Below are positions 1 through 13,142 of a stretch of DNA of 64,000 bases, piece by piece; position 1 is the first letter of the stretch, and each line of letters begins with the position of its first letter. Source of the stretch: Otatea glauca (lineage: Eukaryota; Streptophyta; Magnoliopsida; Poales; Poaceae); assembly GCA_036346275.1 (NCBI GenBank), contig JAYEVK010000042.1, forward strand, positions 1 to 64,000, in the 5' to 3' direction. The position numbers were made by a program, and so were the translations under genes. Below the pieces are notes generated by a model. It had not been told where the DNA came from. It searched no databases and saw only the letters and a list, made by a program, of their open reading frames with translations.

Positions 1-2400
1 TGAAGTCAAAACTAGAACGCCTTAATCAACGACCGGGAGACATTCGGTAACCTTAGGAGGTATTGATGATGCTTAACCCCCAGAAATGCGCTTGGTGTTC
101 CGTCCGCAACTTCTTTCTCGGTGTCAAGTCGAGGCATCGAGGCCAACTCGCGCAAAATTGAGGCCATCGACCGATACGTTCTCCACGGACGCTAAGAGAT
201 GTGCGAAGCTCACGTGCATCGCAGCCCCAAACGATTCATCTCATGGATGGGGGAGCGAGGCTACCTTTCAGTTACTAAAAAATAGGACATTTTGAGTGGC
301 CTAAGAAGCGTAAGAAGCCTTTCAAGACTAAAAGGTATCTATCTCCATCTCGTCCCGATCTCGCCTAAACTAAAAGAACTATTTTTGTATATTGAAGCTA
401 CCCCTCAAGTGGTGAGCTCCATCCCGTAGCCAATGGGATTGCACGAAAGAAAGCTAAAGTCCGTAAGTCGGTGTACTACATGAGCAAGGTCTTGCATGGC
501 ACAAGCTGCGACACCAGTACAAAAGATGCTCTATGCCGCCCTAATGACTTCTCAAAGCCGGCACTACTTTTAGGCCCACAAGATTACGGTCATGACAACG
601 CACTGGCTCAAGGAGGTCATAATGCAATCGAGAGGCTATTGGTGGATCACAGAGGGTTGCTGAACTCAACGCGTTCAAGGTCGCACTCATGGCACATGGA
701 CCAACGCCGATGGGAGTCTTGGCGTACTTCATCGCAGAATGGAGCGGATGTCGAGAAAAGGAGGAAAAGTGGTTGATGATCACTGGACTTTTTCTATGGT
801 TCGCTCACGCCCGGGCTCAGGGGTCAATCGTACTCAAACCCCGACGGTGAACTCAAATATCATTCAAATGGATTTCTAAGCTTTGGACAATGTTGCATAA
901 TACGAGGACTAGTCAATGAGCTTAGCATAAAGGGTCACTTGGGATCGATGATTGCTCGTGAAAGGACCGCGGCTAGTCGTGAACCGCGCAAGGAGTACCG
1001 CGTCGGATCGACGCATGGAGGTGTATCTAAAGCGAGGTTCGCAAAGCTGGAGAAGTTCGGTTGGCTCGAGGTAAAGCTAACGCAATGTGATAACTATGCA
1101 TTGACGAATCCTGCCGTGCTCGCTCGTCCCACTTGACCGCACTCGCAGAGCCTTCGTCGAAGTTCTGCAGCCCTCCGCCTCCGAGCGAGAAGCTGGATGC
1201 CTAACTCGACGCAGCTCGGGTCGAAAGTGTTGCGTAACCAGCGACGTGGAAGTCCGCACTACCGAACGCGGAAACACTGGATGACTTCATTCCAAGCATA
1301 TCTCGAGGGTCGAGAGGTCCCCACGATGATGCAACGGTAGAAAATTGCACGTAAGTCCAAGCTATACGCTTTGGTAGACGAGAAGCTCTATTGAAAAGGA
1401 GTAATAGAATCCCGATGAAGTGCATCATTCGTGAAAGGCACAAAATATTGCTCGATGTTCATGGAGGCGCGCAACCATGCGTCCTATCGCACTTAGCCGG
1501 AAGGTTTTTCGACAAGGTATTGGCCAATCGCCTCACAGATCGCAAACTATTCCTCTATCGTGGCCTTTCTCCGTCTGGGGTTTGAACATCTTGGGACTGT
1601 TCCCAAGAGCCCAAGGAGGTTACAAGTTCTTGTTCGTGGAAATCGACACGTTCATTAAGTGGATCAAGCCAAACCAATGGAGCATCACCAAGAAGTGGCT
1701 AAGAAGTTCACGAGGAGCATCGCATTTGATTTGGTATCCCTAATCGTGATCACGATAATGGTAGCCACTTCAAGAGCAATGCTTACGCCTTTTTGCGAAG
1801 GTGGGTGTCAAACTTTGTTTCGCTTCCAGTAGCTCATCCTCGAGCAACGGTCGTCGAACGTGCCAATGGTTTAAGTCTCAGAGGGGATCAAGACCCATGT
1901 GTTCGATAGGCTTAGGCTTACTCAACCCGGTGGGTGAAGGAGCCCCTCGGTACTATGGGCTGTTCGAACGCCGACCGGAGAGCCACGTGAAACGCCATTT
2001 TCTTAGTCACGGAGCGAGCGGTGCTTCCATCGAAAGTTAACGATCAAATCACCTTGTGTGGACAACTACTTGAAAGAGAAGGAGCAGATGCGGCGACGAT
2101 GTAAACTTACTTGAAGAGTGTCGGATCGAGCATCCATTCGGCTGCTAAGTATCGGCAAGCAAGAAGAATATAGCCAACGAGTCCGGACAGAGTGCTCACC
2201 GTCAAGACCTAGTACTAAGAAAGGTGCAAAAGCAAGACCTCTTGTAATAAGCTTTGCCAAGTGGGAAGGTCCCTATGAAGTCGTGGCAACTCGGCGAGAT
2301 CGCTGCGCTATCGACATCCAAGGCACAATACTTGACAACTCGTGGAACATCAATAAGTTCGCGAAAGTATTACATGTAAAAATATTTTGCAAAATTAAAA
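1..2400 (+). pseudogene. Decayed Ty3/gypsy pol remnant (element D)
   Basis: Pieces of a gypsy polyprotein follow in the normal order but in changing frames. RT palm/thumb pieces lie near 70-440 (LNPQKCA; later an ATPQVV piece). The RNase H lead-in lies at 471-780 (VYYMSKVLH, then AHKITV in another frame). A zinc-binding integrase piece lies near 1390-1500 (LLDVHGGA). The integrase core start is at 1560-1700 (GLNILGLFPRAQGGYKFLF). The C-terminal end of INT is at 2118-2400 (KWEGPYEV ... LDNSWNINKF). Stops and shifts separate all of them, so no enzyme can be made. The left end is cut by the window edge. It resembles the RIRE2/Tat-like group more than chromoviruses, because no chromodomain follows the INT end. 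The family assignment comes from motif recognition only. Confidence 0.8.
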
Positions 2401-5156
2401 CTCGAGTAAGTATGATTTCATTAATATTCAACTAACAAAAACTATTATATTGCATCTTAGGCGTGTATCCCACTTCTACTTGTCCTTGAAGGCGCGTGCC
2501 GCCTTTGCTTCACTCGGGCCGGGTGGTGATAGTCCCGGGATAGGCTGTGCCTACGATACAGCCGGACGAGACGAAGGCAACGATCGCTTGTCGACGGAGC
2601 AGCGCCTCTCCATCGTCAAAAGCCTCCTAGCACCGTAAATTGGAGCACGAGCAAGGGCCAAGCCGATGAAGCGTTTTGAGGTTCACCCGTAAGCGAGCCA
2701 CTTCACTCTTTCCTCGCGTCTAACGGTGGTCTCTCGCAGGGAAGAAGAAGTGGCTTCATCTTTCCCGACGATGACGCTGCAGTCAAGTGACCTCTTCCTC
2801 CTCCGCCATACTTCCTCCTTGATAGCCTTCCGTCGATCTCGTTCTCCTCATCAAAGAAATTATGATCTTCCCCGGAAACTATCGCTAGCGGTGTCGGGGA
2901 GATGACTCTCGAGGATAATCATGCATGGGAGATGGTGGAGGAGGCCATAAATGAGGCCGAAGGTTTAAGGTATTATGAGCGTATAAGAATGAAGTCATGT
3001 GACAAGAGATTGTGAGTCCGGCCTATATATATAGCCAGGGAACAAGTCGCATTGAAGTCGCAATCCGCTTAAGATCCGCATCGCTCCCAATTCAAGAGGC
3101 ATCTGTGCTTTTCACGCAAGTGCGAAATTGAGGACATCGACTCCATCATTGACTAGATAACTATCGCGTAAGTTTAACCAGCGCAAAGGTGGGCAGTGAT
3201 ACAAATGTTGAAATAGATGTCTTACTCGGCCGCTCCAAGTGTACGAAGCGGAGGTCGATATGATCGACTAGTGCGTCGGGAGCTACATCACGCATTTTGA
3301 CGATGTACTCGACCCTTCGCCGATGAATGCATCGAGGAAGCGTCAGCCTATATTGTTCGATCTTTTTCTTTACTCCGTCTCACTCTCGTGTCGATACACT
3401 ATTCAATAAGAGGTTCAAGAGTCGGGGTATCCGTGATGCTAATGCCTCATTTATTTAGCAGTCCCGCAATCGTGCGTAAAATGGAAGGCTACATCGCGAT
3501 GTTGTGCTTATCGTCATTCTATTCCTACCGATGACATATCATCGTAGTAGAGTTCGAGCTACAGGTAACCCAGCACTTTGCTTTATTTTCTTGGTAGGCA
3601 CAATCTTTTTCTCTTCTTAATTCTTTTTGCGTGATTTTTTGCACGATTTACTCGATCGTCGACTTAGGGCGTTAGTGAATGAAAACAAAAGATGGCCATG
3701 CGAATTTGACTTGAGCAATTCTATCCTCGCGCACTTTATTGTCGACATTTAAAGCTCAATGGACGCGGGAGAGCAAGCCTCTAGTCAATTCTACATGTGT
3801 TACTGCAAGTTTATGTTCACTATAAGGTCTAAGAAGGATGATTGATAAAGACATGCAAAAGCCGCATAGTTTTTTACTTGTATAGTGTTCATATTATATG
3901 TAACCTCGAGCAACTGCTGGGACTAAGCTATCTAATGAGCATTTTTCCAAGCCTTGTATGAAGATACTATCGGGCACATGTTTCGGGCATGACAATATTT
4001 ATTAAGTGCTAAATTGATTTGCACCTACGAGCTACTCGTTTCACACAAAGAAATAGAAAGCGAGCTCAATAGGCAAATTGATTAAGTGCTATTGATAAAA
4101 TGCCGGTCTGTACATTTGCATTTTCAAGTAGAAGGATCCCGAGAGTGTTGCCCTCGCTCAGCGGCAGTTCCAAGTCATCCACGAACCTTCTCAAGACCCT
4201 GGCGAAGCTGGCGTGGTCGGAAATTTTATGCATATCGCCGTGAAGCCTTCATCAAGTCCGAAGTCCCGATCCGAATGGTGGCTCCTCACCATGCCGAGCA
4301 TGTGAGAAGTCGCAAGCGGCCGAGGTATTCATATGTTCGAGTGTTTTCGACCAGAAGCGTGTTGCATCATTGCGATCTTTTTGACCTCCATTTTCTTCTG
4401 CTTGCCTCCGCCTTGTCTCGACCGGACTACCTCAACCAAGCATTTCCAGGCGGCCTTCGATTTCTCGGCCGGCCTTAGCTTCGAAGCCTTCAACTTATCC
4501 CGAGTGCCTCCACTTATTCTATTTTGAGTATTTGATTTTGAAGCGGTGAGGCACTACTGCTTTTGGGTTTGTTCGTGAAGGTTTGGGCCTCAAGAAGAAT
4601 GCTGTCGCGTTGTGATTCAAGCCGGATGTCAAAAAGCAGTAAGAGAAGGAAGGCACAACCGGTGGTTTGTGTTCATATACCCGAGTGAAGTTTCAATACG
4701 GACCGTGGTAATCGAGGTGCTAAAGAAGCTAGAGGGTCGTGGGCGGTCATCATTATGGCTGGCGAAGGTACCAAGAAGACCTTCGTGCCGAGCGCCGTGT
4801 TGGTCGTGCAAGGCGATGACGATGATGCCAGCCATCATGACGACACCGGGTGCACTCTTCCGCAAAAAAAAGAAAAGAGGCTTACTCCAATCGATTTTGA
4901 TGAACAAAGAAAAAGTTGGCAAGAAGAGAGTAAGACTCACCCGCCATGTGAAGTTTAACGCGACGCTTCCGGAGCTTGTTCAACTCCCGCACTGTTCTCT
5001 CGGTAAAATTGTTTGGCGGGAACACGGGCGCGCACGGATAGAAGTAGTGAAGATTCTTCGAGGAGACGCTGTGGAGGAGTCATCGCCGTATTTGGCCCTC
5101 ACGGGCACTCAAACTGCCGATCATCCAAAGATACGTGGATTATTACAGGAGAAATT
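2401..5156. other. Non-coding/degenerate interior of element D
   Basis: No convincing intact gene. By position, between pol on + and the antisense coding remnant on -, this is probably the 3' interior of element D. Lysine-rich, low-complexity translations on - around 4380-4500 would suit the charged tail of an antisense protein, but nothing is intact. A TATA-like run (cctatatatatagcc, about 3021-3035) could be a core promoter of an older LTR piece. The longer + ORFs here (4086-4478 and 4612-5181) show no recognisable domain. Confidence 0.4.
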
Positions 5157-6266
5157 TCATAGCAACCAAGAGAGCGGTTGAAGGTCACCGTTGGACAGCC
5201 CTAACGATAGAGTCCGGTGTCTATTTGGTCCGAAGAGGTGTTGGAGATGCAGATCTCCTATGAAAGGTTCTTCATCCTCGCTTAGCGAACTATCGAGGAG
5301 AGCTTGCTTGTAATAAAGACGAGCGTTGATCGGATCCTCGAACCAACTCCTGCCCTCCAAATCGACGATCCTCAACCGTCCGGCCACTCGAACCGGCCTC
5401 CCAAAAGCTAGTAACTCAGAAAGTGGATGCAGAAAGCGAAGTATTGTAGGTTGAAGCAAAACCACTAACCTCAGTCGCGGGTTATCGAAAGAGTACGCCG
5501 ATATCGCATTGGGGCTTGGTTTTGAGCCTTGGAAGATCCGCTCGACGAGAGGAGATTTGTGTCTAGCGATCGATACGTAAGCAAATTTATATATCATTCA
5601 TCAAATAAAGGAAGAAGTACAACAGTGGTACAAATCCTTACCTCCAAGGTTGTCCTGTGGGGTCGTTGGCACCCGAGTAGTCCCATGCAAGATGATCTCA
5701 AGACTTTAAAGGACTCGATGATCGCCAGATGAAGTCCTCGATGCATCTCGCCACCCGGCCAGCCCAACTTCCTTAACCTCGATCTTTTGAAGCGAGATAG
5801 CGGTTCGAAAGCGGTCGCAGGAGGAGACTTCATTCGAGGTCGATATGGAAGTGGCAAACAAATTGAGGCTAGGGTAATCCCAATACACCTCAAGCAGAAC
5901 GAACACACCGAAATTGTGATCGAAGTTGGGGCTCGTGAAAAGCTAACTCGATAGAAGTTGAGGACTTATCGGAATTGAGAAGGTGAAAAGCTGAAGTCCG
6001 TTAAAAAAGGCCTCGAACACAACCGTTTCATCTTCATTTTCAGGAGTGGGGGAGTTCACCTTGCGATTGCCTCCAATGGAAGAATTCCGTGGGACGAAGC
6101 CATCTTTCTCCGGCTGCGTGAGACGCTTCTCCGTCATCATTGATTTACGCCACAACCAAGGCCCCGCATCAATGGCTACCTCGTCGCCACGAGCGAGGTC
6201 GAAGTCACGTCGGACTTCCTTTCCAATGCAAGATCTTTGCCACGGATGAAGGTTTGGACACCACAA
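5157..6266 (-). pseudogene. Degenerate antisense 'gypsy-type transposon domain' ORF of element D
   Basis: Reading on -, overlapping fragments resemble the plant 'putative gypsy type transposon' proteins (PF04195-like). One fragment has the hallmark VFEAFFNGLQL, where family members usually continue into a short loop and a leucine-rich helix. It is followed in another frame by a tryptophan/arginine-rich stretch (LAGWRD...) and then a long fragment at 5597-5157. Frameshifts and stops break it. It lies downstream of the + pol remnant and upstream of a + LTR, so it is antisense to its own element, the same arrangement as in element A. The domain name is an inference from a short hallmark. Confidence 0.5.
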
Positions 6267-6761
6267 GCAGGAGGAGAGCTAGGTTTGTGCAAAGGTGGTG
6301 GTGCTAGGGCTCGAGAAAGGCTACGGAAGAGCAAAGCAAAAATATGACGGTAACTATTCCAACCCCGTGAGATTTATCGCCAATACCTTCTTCTAAGCAA
6401 CGGTTCATTCCCTTGTCCGCACCTCGAGCGATGAGAAAGGCGGAATGATGATATCTGATCCATCCCGACAACCACGGACGGGCAATAAATGCTCCAACGC
6501 CTAACGTTATATTTTTGAAACCGCCAAACTCGTTTAGAATCGAGTCGATAAGTCGACGCCAAGTAATCATGGCTATCATAAGGTTTCGAGGTGGGATGGT
6601 GGTTGGGCGCGATCAGCCAGATCCCTACTCGATGACTTAACGATTCCCAACCTACCGATTTGTTCGATCGCAAGCTCTGAAGTGTTATCCACCAAGCCGG
6701 GCTTTGTGTTAATCGTTGGACGGCTTGAACGGACTCTCAACGGCAGAGCGAAGGCGGCTAC

Positions 6762-7350
6762 TGTTGAAAATCTAAATATAGAATACGTGTGCATGCCCGG
6801 TTTACAAAGACCAAACCGTATATGCTCGGAAAGGATATAGGGACTCGGATATCACGGGCCCAATTTCGGTGGATATCGATATACATGGAGAAGATAACAT
6901 CACATTAGGAAGGACTTGATCGAGTTCCCATTGCGAGGAAAACCAACTCGAGCACGTGATATCTAAGAAAGTTTGGATACACGGTGAAGATCAATACGAT
7001 AGAATCTCCATTAGTTACGATCGGGACTCCAAGATGGCTATGACTTTGATAAAGGCAAGGCTACCTCCACTATAAAAGGCCGGGGTTGGTGCCCTCAAGC
7101 AAGAGGCGAAGGAGGAGAGGATTTACGGCTCCAAGCATCTCATAGTCACGAGTCAAGCATCCGCTTAGCCTAGGTTCATATTTCTTTGTACTTAGGCTTG
7201 AGTGTTCTTATTTGTACTTCATACTCAATATACAAGCATCCATCATATGGGAAGTGGGTTTACTCCGCGAGGTTCGAACTGTCTACATTGTGTGCCTTCG
7301 ACCCGCTTAACTTTGCTCCATGAAGGTACCCAAAAATAAAGTTTATTGTC
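6762..7350 (+). repeat. Probable 3' LTR of element D
   Basis: The stretch starts with TGTTGAAAATC and has a clear core promoter (actataaaaggccgg near 7070). It then shows the usual grass-LTR transcript end: forms of 'catactcaatatacaagc', then a CT-rich stretch and an AATAAA-type signal (aaaaataaag, 7332-7341). The right boundary is uncertain and no second copy is in the window, so it is called by content and position only. Confidence 0.5.
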
Positions 7351-7368
7351 GATTTCGATCCTTCGATA

Positions 7369-7806
7369 GATTGATATGTGAATGATATTGAAAGCGAAAG
7401 GTTATTTGTTCACATATTGTTGCTAAATGCCTACTTTACAACTTTAGATTGTTTAAAATATAGCAAATGTAATGCCAAAATTTTGTTTAATTTGTATGTT
7501 TTATTTTATTGCAACTCAATTTTTTACTAACATTCTGTTCATGTAGGTCAAACATGGCATTTATATGACAATAGAAGTACGACGAAGCTATGCCTACTCC
7601 ACAACTTCAATTGAAATTTATTAAAATTTAAATGGTGTTGATATGTGAATAATAGTGAAATTGTGAATGATATTACTATGTGATTATGCAAATGCCTAAT
7701 TTGCACTTGATGGATTGATATGTGAGTAGTATTGAAATGAAAGATTATTTGTTGATATTATTGCTAAATACCTAATTTACAACTCTAAAATATAGCAAAG
7801 GTCATG
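7369..7806. repeat. Imperfect direct repeats, AT-rich
   Basis: A block of about 100 bases (7369-7473, beginning agattgatatgtgaatg) recurs at 7712-7806 (ggattgatatgtgagtag) with modest divergence. A shorter related piece lies around 7637-7700. Both long copies hold the same order: 'gattatttgtt', 'ttgctaaatacc', 'caactcta', 'atatagcaaa'. No coding content is visible. It may be the inside of an unrecognised transposon. Confidence 0.6.
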
Positions 7807-8513
7807 TTGATTTTTTCCATATTTAGGAGAGATCATCACGGAATTAGTTCATATTTTAACGTACATTTTATATATTTACATTTTTCCTTTTTTTATTTTT
7901 TTGCTTTTACTGGGTTTTTAAAAATGTTACAAATTTTTTGCAATTTTCTTGACTTTTTACAATTTTTCCCATTTTCCCAATGGCTTAGGTGGTTGAAACA
8001 TAGCGGTTTTAATTAAAAACGCTAAATTCTCGATTTGACCAGATTTCAAAATGATTTGAATTTTTATACCGCTCGATTTTTCATGAATTTTAAACTGTCT
8101 TTTCGTTGTTTTCGACCGTCCGTAGGATTCGAAATCGACTGCAAACAGCTTTAAAACTAACGCATCTTGATACCGCTATATGTAATACCATTTTGCCGTG
8201 AAATCGCTTTAAAACCTGAAACCGCTATGAAACTTCAAACCTACTCAAACCGCTCTGAAACTTATGAAACCTGCTCAAAACCTATTATATCATTGGGATT
8301 TCAACAAGATAGGGTTCATGAAGTAGCGCCAAACAGTTTTGTTAACCACTTTACAGCTTGCATAATTCGTGCCGCTTCCACCGTCTCTCATCGGTTCGGC
8401 GAGCCGGACGCAGACCCGACCGCGCCCAAATCGCAAATCACACCGCCCTCCACCGCGCGGCACAAAACACCCGCGCGCCCTCCTCCCCGCTCCCTCTTCC
8501 CCGACCCCCACAC
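7807..8513. other. Intergenic AT-rich stretch with 'aaaccgct' repeats
   Basis: A T-rich segment (7850-8000) is followed by a stretch (8000-8290) with several copies of aaaccgct / gcggtttt-like words, as seen at ends of some grass DNA transposons. No clear terminal inverted repeat was found. Composition then changes sharply to GC-rich at about 8370, leading into the first exon of the HEAT-repeat pseudogene. Confidence 0.4.
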
Positions 8514-11500
8514 ATGGCGTAGCGTCGCCGGCAGCGGCGGCGAGCCCATCCCTCTCGCGGTTCGGCTCGCTGGTGGTGCAGCTGGAGTCTGTGGTGGCGT
8601 CGGCAGGCAGACCCCCACGCTCTCCCCTGCTTCGACCTCCATCCGACCTCTCCGCCCCTCGACGAGGCCCCAAGGTTGTGCCCTCCTCCTTTCCCATCCG
8701 TAGCCCCAGATCTCACCGTCCAGATCACTTACACCAATGCCTACGCGTATACCGTTGTCGTACAAGTTCCCTGGATGGATCTCTGGCGAGTTGCCAATGG
8801 TGTTGCTGTACCGTGATCTGCTTGAATTGGCTCATTGCGGGGAGTGGTTTCGGTAGTTCATTGCCAATAGCACGGTGTCCTTGCAAAGCACTAGTGTTTT
8901 CCGGTTGCTGGGTTGGTGCATCCTTGTATCGGGGTGCTGGGGTTGTCGAAAATTATAAGACGACAATTGAGCAATCAGCTTGCTCTGGTCATGCGGTTGG
9001 ATTTACTGCGGTGGAGAGGGCAGAAGGAGTAAAGCTTCATGATTTGAGACTCATTTTCAAACCGAGCAAAGATGTCTGTTCTAAAAATGTTTAGAATTTA
9101 GTGAAACACTAGTGCCTCTCGTCCTACCTCCATGGGTCAACTTAGTGAGCAAACTTGTAATGCACGAGCCACCTTAAGGAAGTTTGTTCCTTGATTATGT
9201 TTACCTAAGTGGTGGTATGCAGCCCATGGTGTTGAAATGTGTTTTGTGTTGCCACTCAGGAGACCATACAGCACTGGCAAAGGAAATGTGAGAATGCTCT
9301 CCAACCTTGCTTGTCCTTACTCGCTGACCTGTTCGGCGCTTGTGTCATCAGCAATGGGGCGGATAATTGAGAAAGGATGCAATATTGGTATACTCAGAGC
9401 AAGCACCCTGCAGGGTGGTTGGTAGATGGAAAAAGAACGGATCCCATGTCGTGCAGGTCAGAATTTGTAATTCAAATTGTCTAGACTTCTTGACTTATTT
9501 GAAATGTGTTGGAAATTTTAACTCATCTATTTAGAAATTTAAACAAACTGATAAAATAAGGCACCACAATGTTCCTGACGGTTTTTAACCGCCTCAAAAG
9601 ATCATGAGTCTGCTAGTGATAATCCTTAAATCAGAAAATAATTCTAGAAATTCTGGCATTAGTTGATAATGTTGCGGATTAATAAAATATGTTCTAGAGG
9701 TGTTACACTTGTATGACAAATACATCTTTTGTGTTGCAACGAATTCAATTCTATCTTCAAATGTAAATATTGTAGCACCTGGTCACTCAATTGTGCAAGA
9801 TTTAAACTATGGTTAAGCGAAATTGTGTCAGACGAGTTGGCTAACCTTGAAAAAAAAAATGAGCTTGCATGACGTACTCCTACAATACATCATTTGTGGT
9901 TGCTGCACCACCACTGGTTTGCTCGAAGCCGTTGCTGTTGCTCATTTGTGTCTTGGCTAATGGATTCACAGCTGTTGAGACGCCATCGCTCAAAGCCGCT
10001 GCCGCCTTAGTTTAAAGTCACCACCATTGCTGCCTTAGCTTTATTTACCCGCCGAAGCCACTGTTGTTGCTTTTTAAGCCACCACCTCCTTTGCCCATTG
10101 AAGCCATCGCCGCCTTTGCCTGTTGGCAGTTGGCACCGTTTTCTTCGTGATTATGTCTTGCTTGCTAAATTAGAAAAAGAGGAGACGAGAATATTTCAAG
10201 GTGAAGAATATTTTATGGAGTTATTGTGTATAATAAGCCTATTTTCTCTTGCCAAAAACTTATCTGGCTTCTGCAATAAGCTAGATTTTGAGGGCTTTCT
10301 GTGACAAGTGCCCAAATGCAACCTTCTTGGGAAGCTTGTTGGCCAAACATGCGCATTGCGCTACAATGTTACCTATACACACTTTAAGTAACAAAAAGAG
10401 AATGACATGCAAATTAGTGTTATTCCGCAAAATACAAGTGCTGTTTTTCCAACATGACTAACACATTAAGTTTCCGAGTAGCATAACAGGTGGTAGAACT
10501 ACTGCTAGTGCTTATGCAGGCGCATAAGCTTTTAAGTGTTTTGGATGATGAATAGAAACTGTTCTGGAGTAAACTATCAGAAGCACTGAATTTCTGTCAT
10601 AAAGACATCAACAAGCATGGACTAGTTTTACCATTGTTATTCTGGGCCTCTCTGATAAGTGATAACATCGAACAAGGAGATCAGTGGCCTTCCTGAGCTG
10701 TTTAGATGGTAGTGACCGCCATGGAATAAGCCCATAAGTCTTGATTCAATTCAATCAATTACTAAAAACTCAAACACATGTTTACTCCAACCTGTTTGTG
10801 ACAAAGGCTTGGTTGTTGTTGTAAGACAACTAATATGTTTGAAATTAAAAACATATGGGTGCTCAGGCTGTTGCTCTCAACCCACTATGATCACAACGAA
10901 AGATTACCTGTCAAGGCTCGAATGTGTGAAGTAAATGCTCAATTGATTGCTCTTACCTGTCAAGGCTCAGAGGTATTCAATATTTCAATCCAGGTTTTCA
11001 TTGCCACGTGAGAGCGCTGAGCATACCTGGATATGTCTCCCCTTGGTCTTGTTTCTTTTTTTGCTAGGTTCTTGGTCTTGGGTTGAAGTTTAGGCCAATC
11101 CAGAATAAACAATATATGAAATTAACATATTTTATACATACAACCGTTAGAGCCAACAAACCAAAATCACTTTTAATAAAAACACTTTCATTATTTGTTT
11201 GAAAAATCGCAATCTAAAACTGATCATCCAAACAACCTCTAACTCTTAAGAGTGAGCAGGGAGCCCCTGGTGCCCAGTCTCACTTACCTTCATCAGATAT
11301 AAAGCTGTGCTTATATTATATGGTTATCTGCCTGAAGGACTACCAGCATGATTAAGTAATCATTTTCCTGTGGTGTGCTTTGAGCAATAATCTGCTGATG
11401 TCTGCTATTTATAGAAGCCAGACTATAATGATGTAACATCTTGTGGTCTGCTTGTTGATTGTGATAATTCTTTCTTTGTTTGTCTAATGCTCTACAACCC

Positions 11501-13142
11501 AATTTCCTAACAGGTGTAGCACAATGTTTGGGAGAAATTTACTGCTTATTCGGGCGCAAGATTACTGCAGGATTGATCGAGACATCAAACATTGTAGCAA
11601 AACTCATGAAGTATCACGAGGTTGTGTGCTTCTTCGCAGTTTATTTACTGTTCTTTCCATTTTCATTCCGGTGATTTCTATAGGAAATTATCTGTCTTTT
11701 GGTATTCATTTTAATATTTTATTTCTCTTGCAACGCAGCTGCTTTGTCAAGATATGTGGAAAATATTTGTTTATTTTTTGAATCAAGGATTTCTACAATG
11801 TAGGGGAACCTACTGTAAATCTGAAATATATTTACCTGTGTAAATTTTTGTTCTACGCTTTGTCATCTCCAAGGACTCATCCTGCTCTTAAAACTGTTGC
11901 TACTGATGTCCAGTTCTTCTTGGTGAAAATTTTATGCCTCCTGCTTCATTTTCTACCTGTAAAGGAATTTTGACAGTTTTATTAAATAAAACTTCAGGAC
12001 TTTGTGAGACAAGATGCACTCCTCTTGCTTAAGAATGCATTGGAAGGCTCTAGTGGTGGTAGTGGTGCAGCTTATTTGGAGGCTTTCCGCATAATCATGT
12101 GAGGAGGCATGAGTGATAAATCATTTATTGCCAGAGTAGCGGCAGCACAATGCTTGAAGGCCTTTGCTAATATAGGCGGGCCTGGGTTGGGGATGGCTGA
12201 ACTTGATACTTCTATGGTCTTGTTGTGTTAAGGTATTGTTTACTCCTCTTGTTTCTCATGTTTAGTGCAGGATGAAAACCAGTTGTTGCTGTTATTTTTT
12301 GAGCTGAATCTGTTGATTTATTGATGAATGTTATAGGGCTTGGAAGATAATGTATCGTCAGTTAGGGATTCATTTGGGAAGCACTTGGTGCCATACTTGC
12401 TCTTGCAGTGAACCCAGATGCCCAGGTATATAAGTTTCACCTTTTTCTTAACTTTTTGTTGTCAGTTTTAAGATATGACTGTATTCGATAGGTAAAGAAA
12501 GGAGGAAAAAAGCAAAGTGCTTCTGCAAAAAAAAATTGATGTGGTCTACAGAAGCATTTGATTTTACCATTTGTTAAAGGTAAAGCAAATTCTGTCCTTT
12601 CCGAGTGTGTGATCAAAGACATCTAAAGACATGAATGATGACGTTTTGTAGCATCAGCTCAAATGCTGCAATTTTTTATGATTCAATTCTTTCATATTTG
12701 TTGCCTTTATTCTGGAAGGAATTAATATCAGAGCATTATGAAAGAGAGTCATATGAAAGTGAAACTATATGTTTACTTAAGTTTTAATCCCTTATTAATT
12801 ATTAAACTTGTTGCTGAACTTTGTCAATTGCAGCTATCATATAGTAGTACAATATACTGATAATGGACACCTGTCCTTTAGGTTACATGCTTACTGCTTA
12901 ATATATGTCAACTAGCATTCTCAATATTTGAATAGGGCAATATTGGAATCTGAGCATTGCTTTATTTTTTCTCTTCTTTCTTTTCTGTAATAATTAGAAT
13001 TTATGTGCTATGGTGCTTTTATCAATGATATTACACATATATGTGTATTAAGTGCAATGTTCTTGTTTTTCAATTGCAGCAAATGGTGCCAATGCAAAGA
13101 AACTCTGGATTGGCTTGGCTTATCTTGGGTGTTCTTTTGCAG
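8514..13142 (+). pseudogene. SWEETIE: HEATR5/SWEETIE-type HEAT-repeat gene, 5' fragment, broken
   Basis: Seven exon-like blocks occur in the order of the N-terminal part of plant SWEETIE/HEATR5 proteins, each flanked by GT-AG signals: 8514-8674 (LSRFGSLVVQLESVVAS), 9260-9456 (SAMGRIIEKG ... RASTLQG), 11514-11620 (GVAQCLGEIYCLFGRK), 11998-12232 (DFVRQDALLL ... CLKAFANIGGPGLG), 12337-12425 (GLEDNVSSVRDSF), 12492-12579 (VKKGGKKQSASAKK, LILPFVK) and 13080-13142 (ANGANAKKL, then a shifted SWVFFLQ). SWEETIE-like proteins are very large and act in carbohydrate/trehalose balance and endosomal trafficking. Defects: the start ATG is out of frame and followed by a stop, exon 2 shifts frame, exon 4 has an in-frame TGA where arginine is expected, and exons 5 and 7 are shifted. 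No later exons follow. Because introns are kept, it is a genomic duplicate or captured fragment, not a retrocopy. Confidence 0.85.
9457..11513. other. Intron 2 of the HEATR5-like pseudogene
   Basis: A 2.06-kb intron with no recognisable exon. At 9890-10130 there is a GCC/GCT-rich run (repeated forms of aagccgctgccgcc) that would code alanine/threonine-poor low-complexity peptide in any frame. The rest is AT-rich. I see no clear terminal repeats of an inserted transposon. Confidence 0.5.

Noticed and set aside
4612..5181. 189-codon + ORF as a gene
   Set aside because: No domain, unusual composition, and it lies in the degenerate interior of element D, overlapping a - strand remnant of the antisense ORF.
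8388..8765. Several overlapping GC-rich ORFs on both strands
   Set aside because: High GC keeps all frames open here. The + frame with LSRFGSLVVQLESVVAS has family support; the others are shadows.
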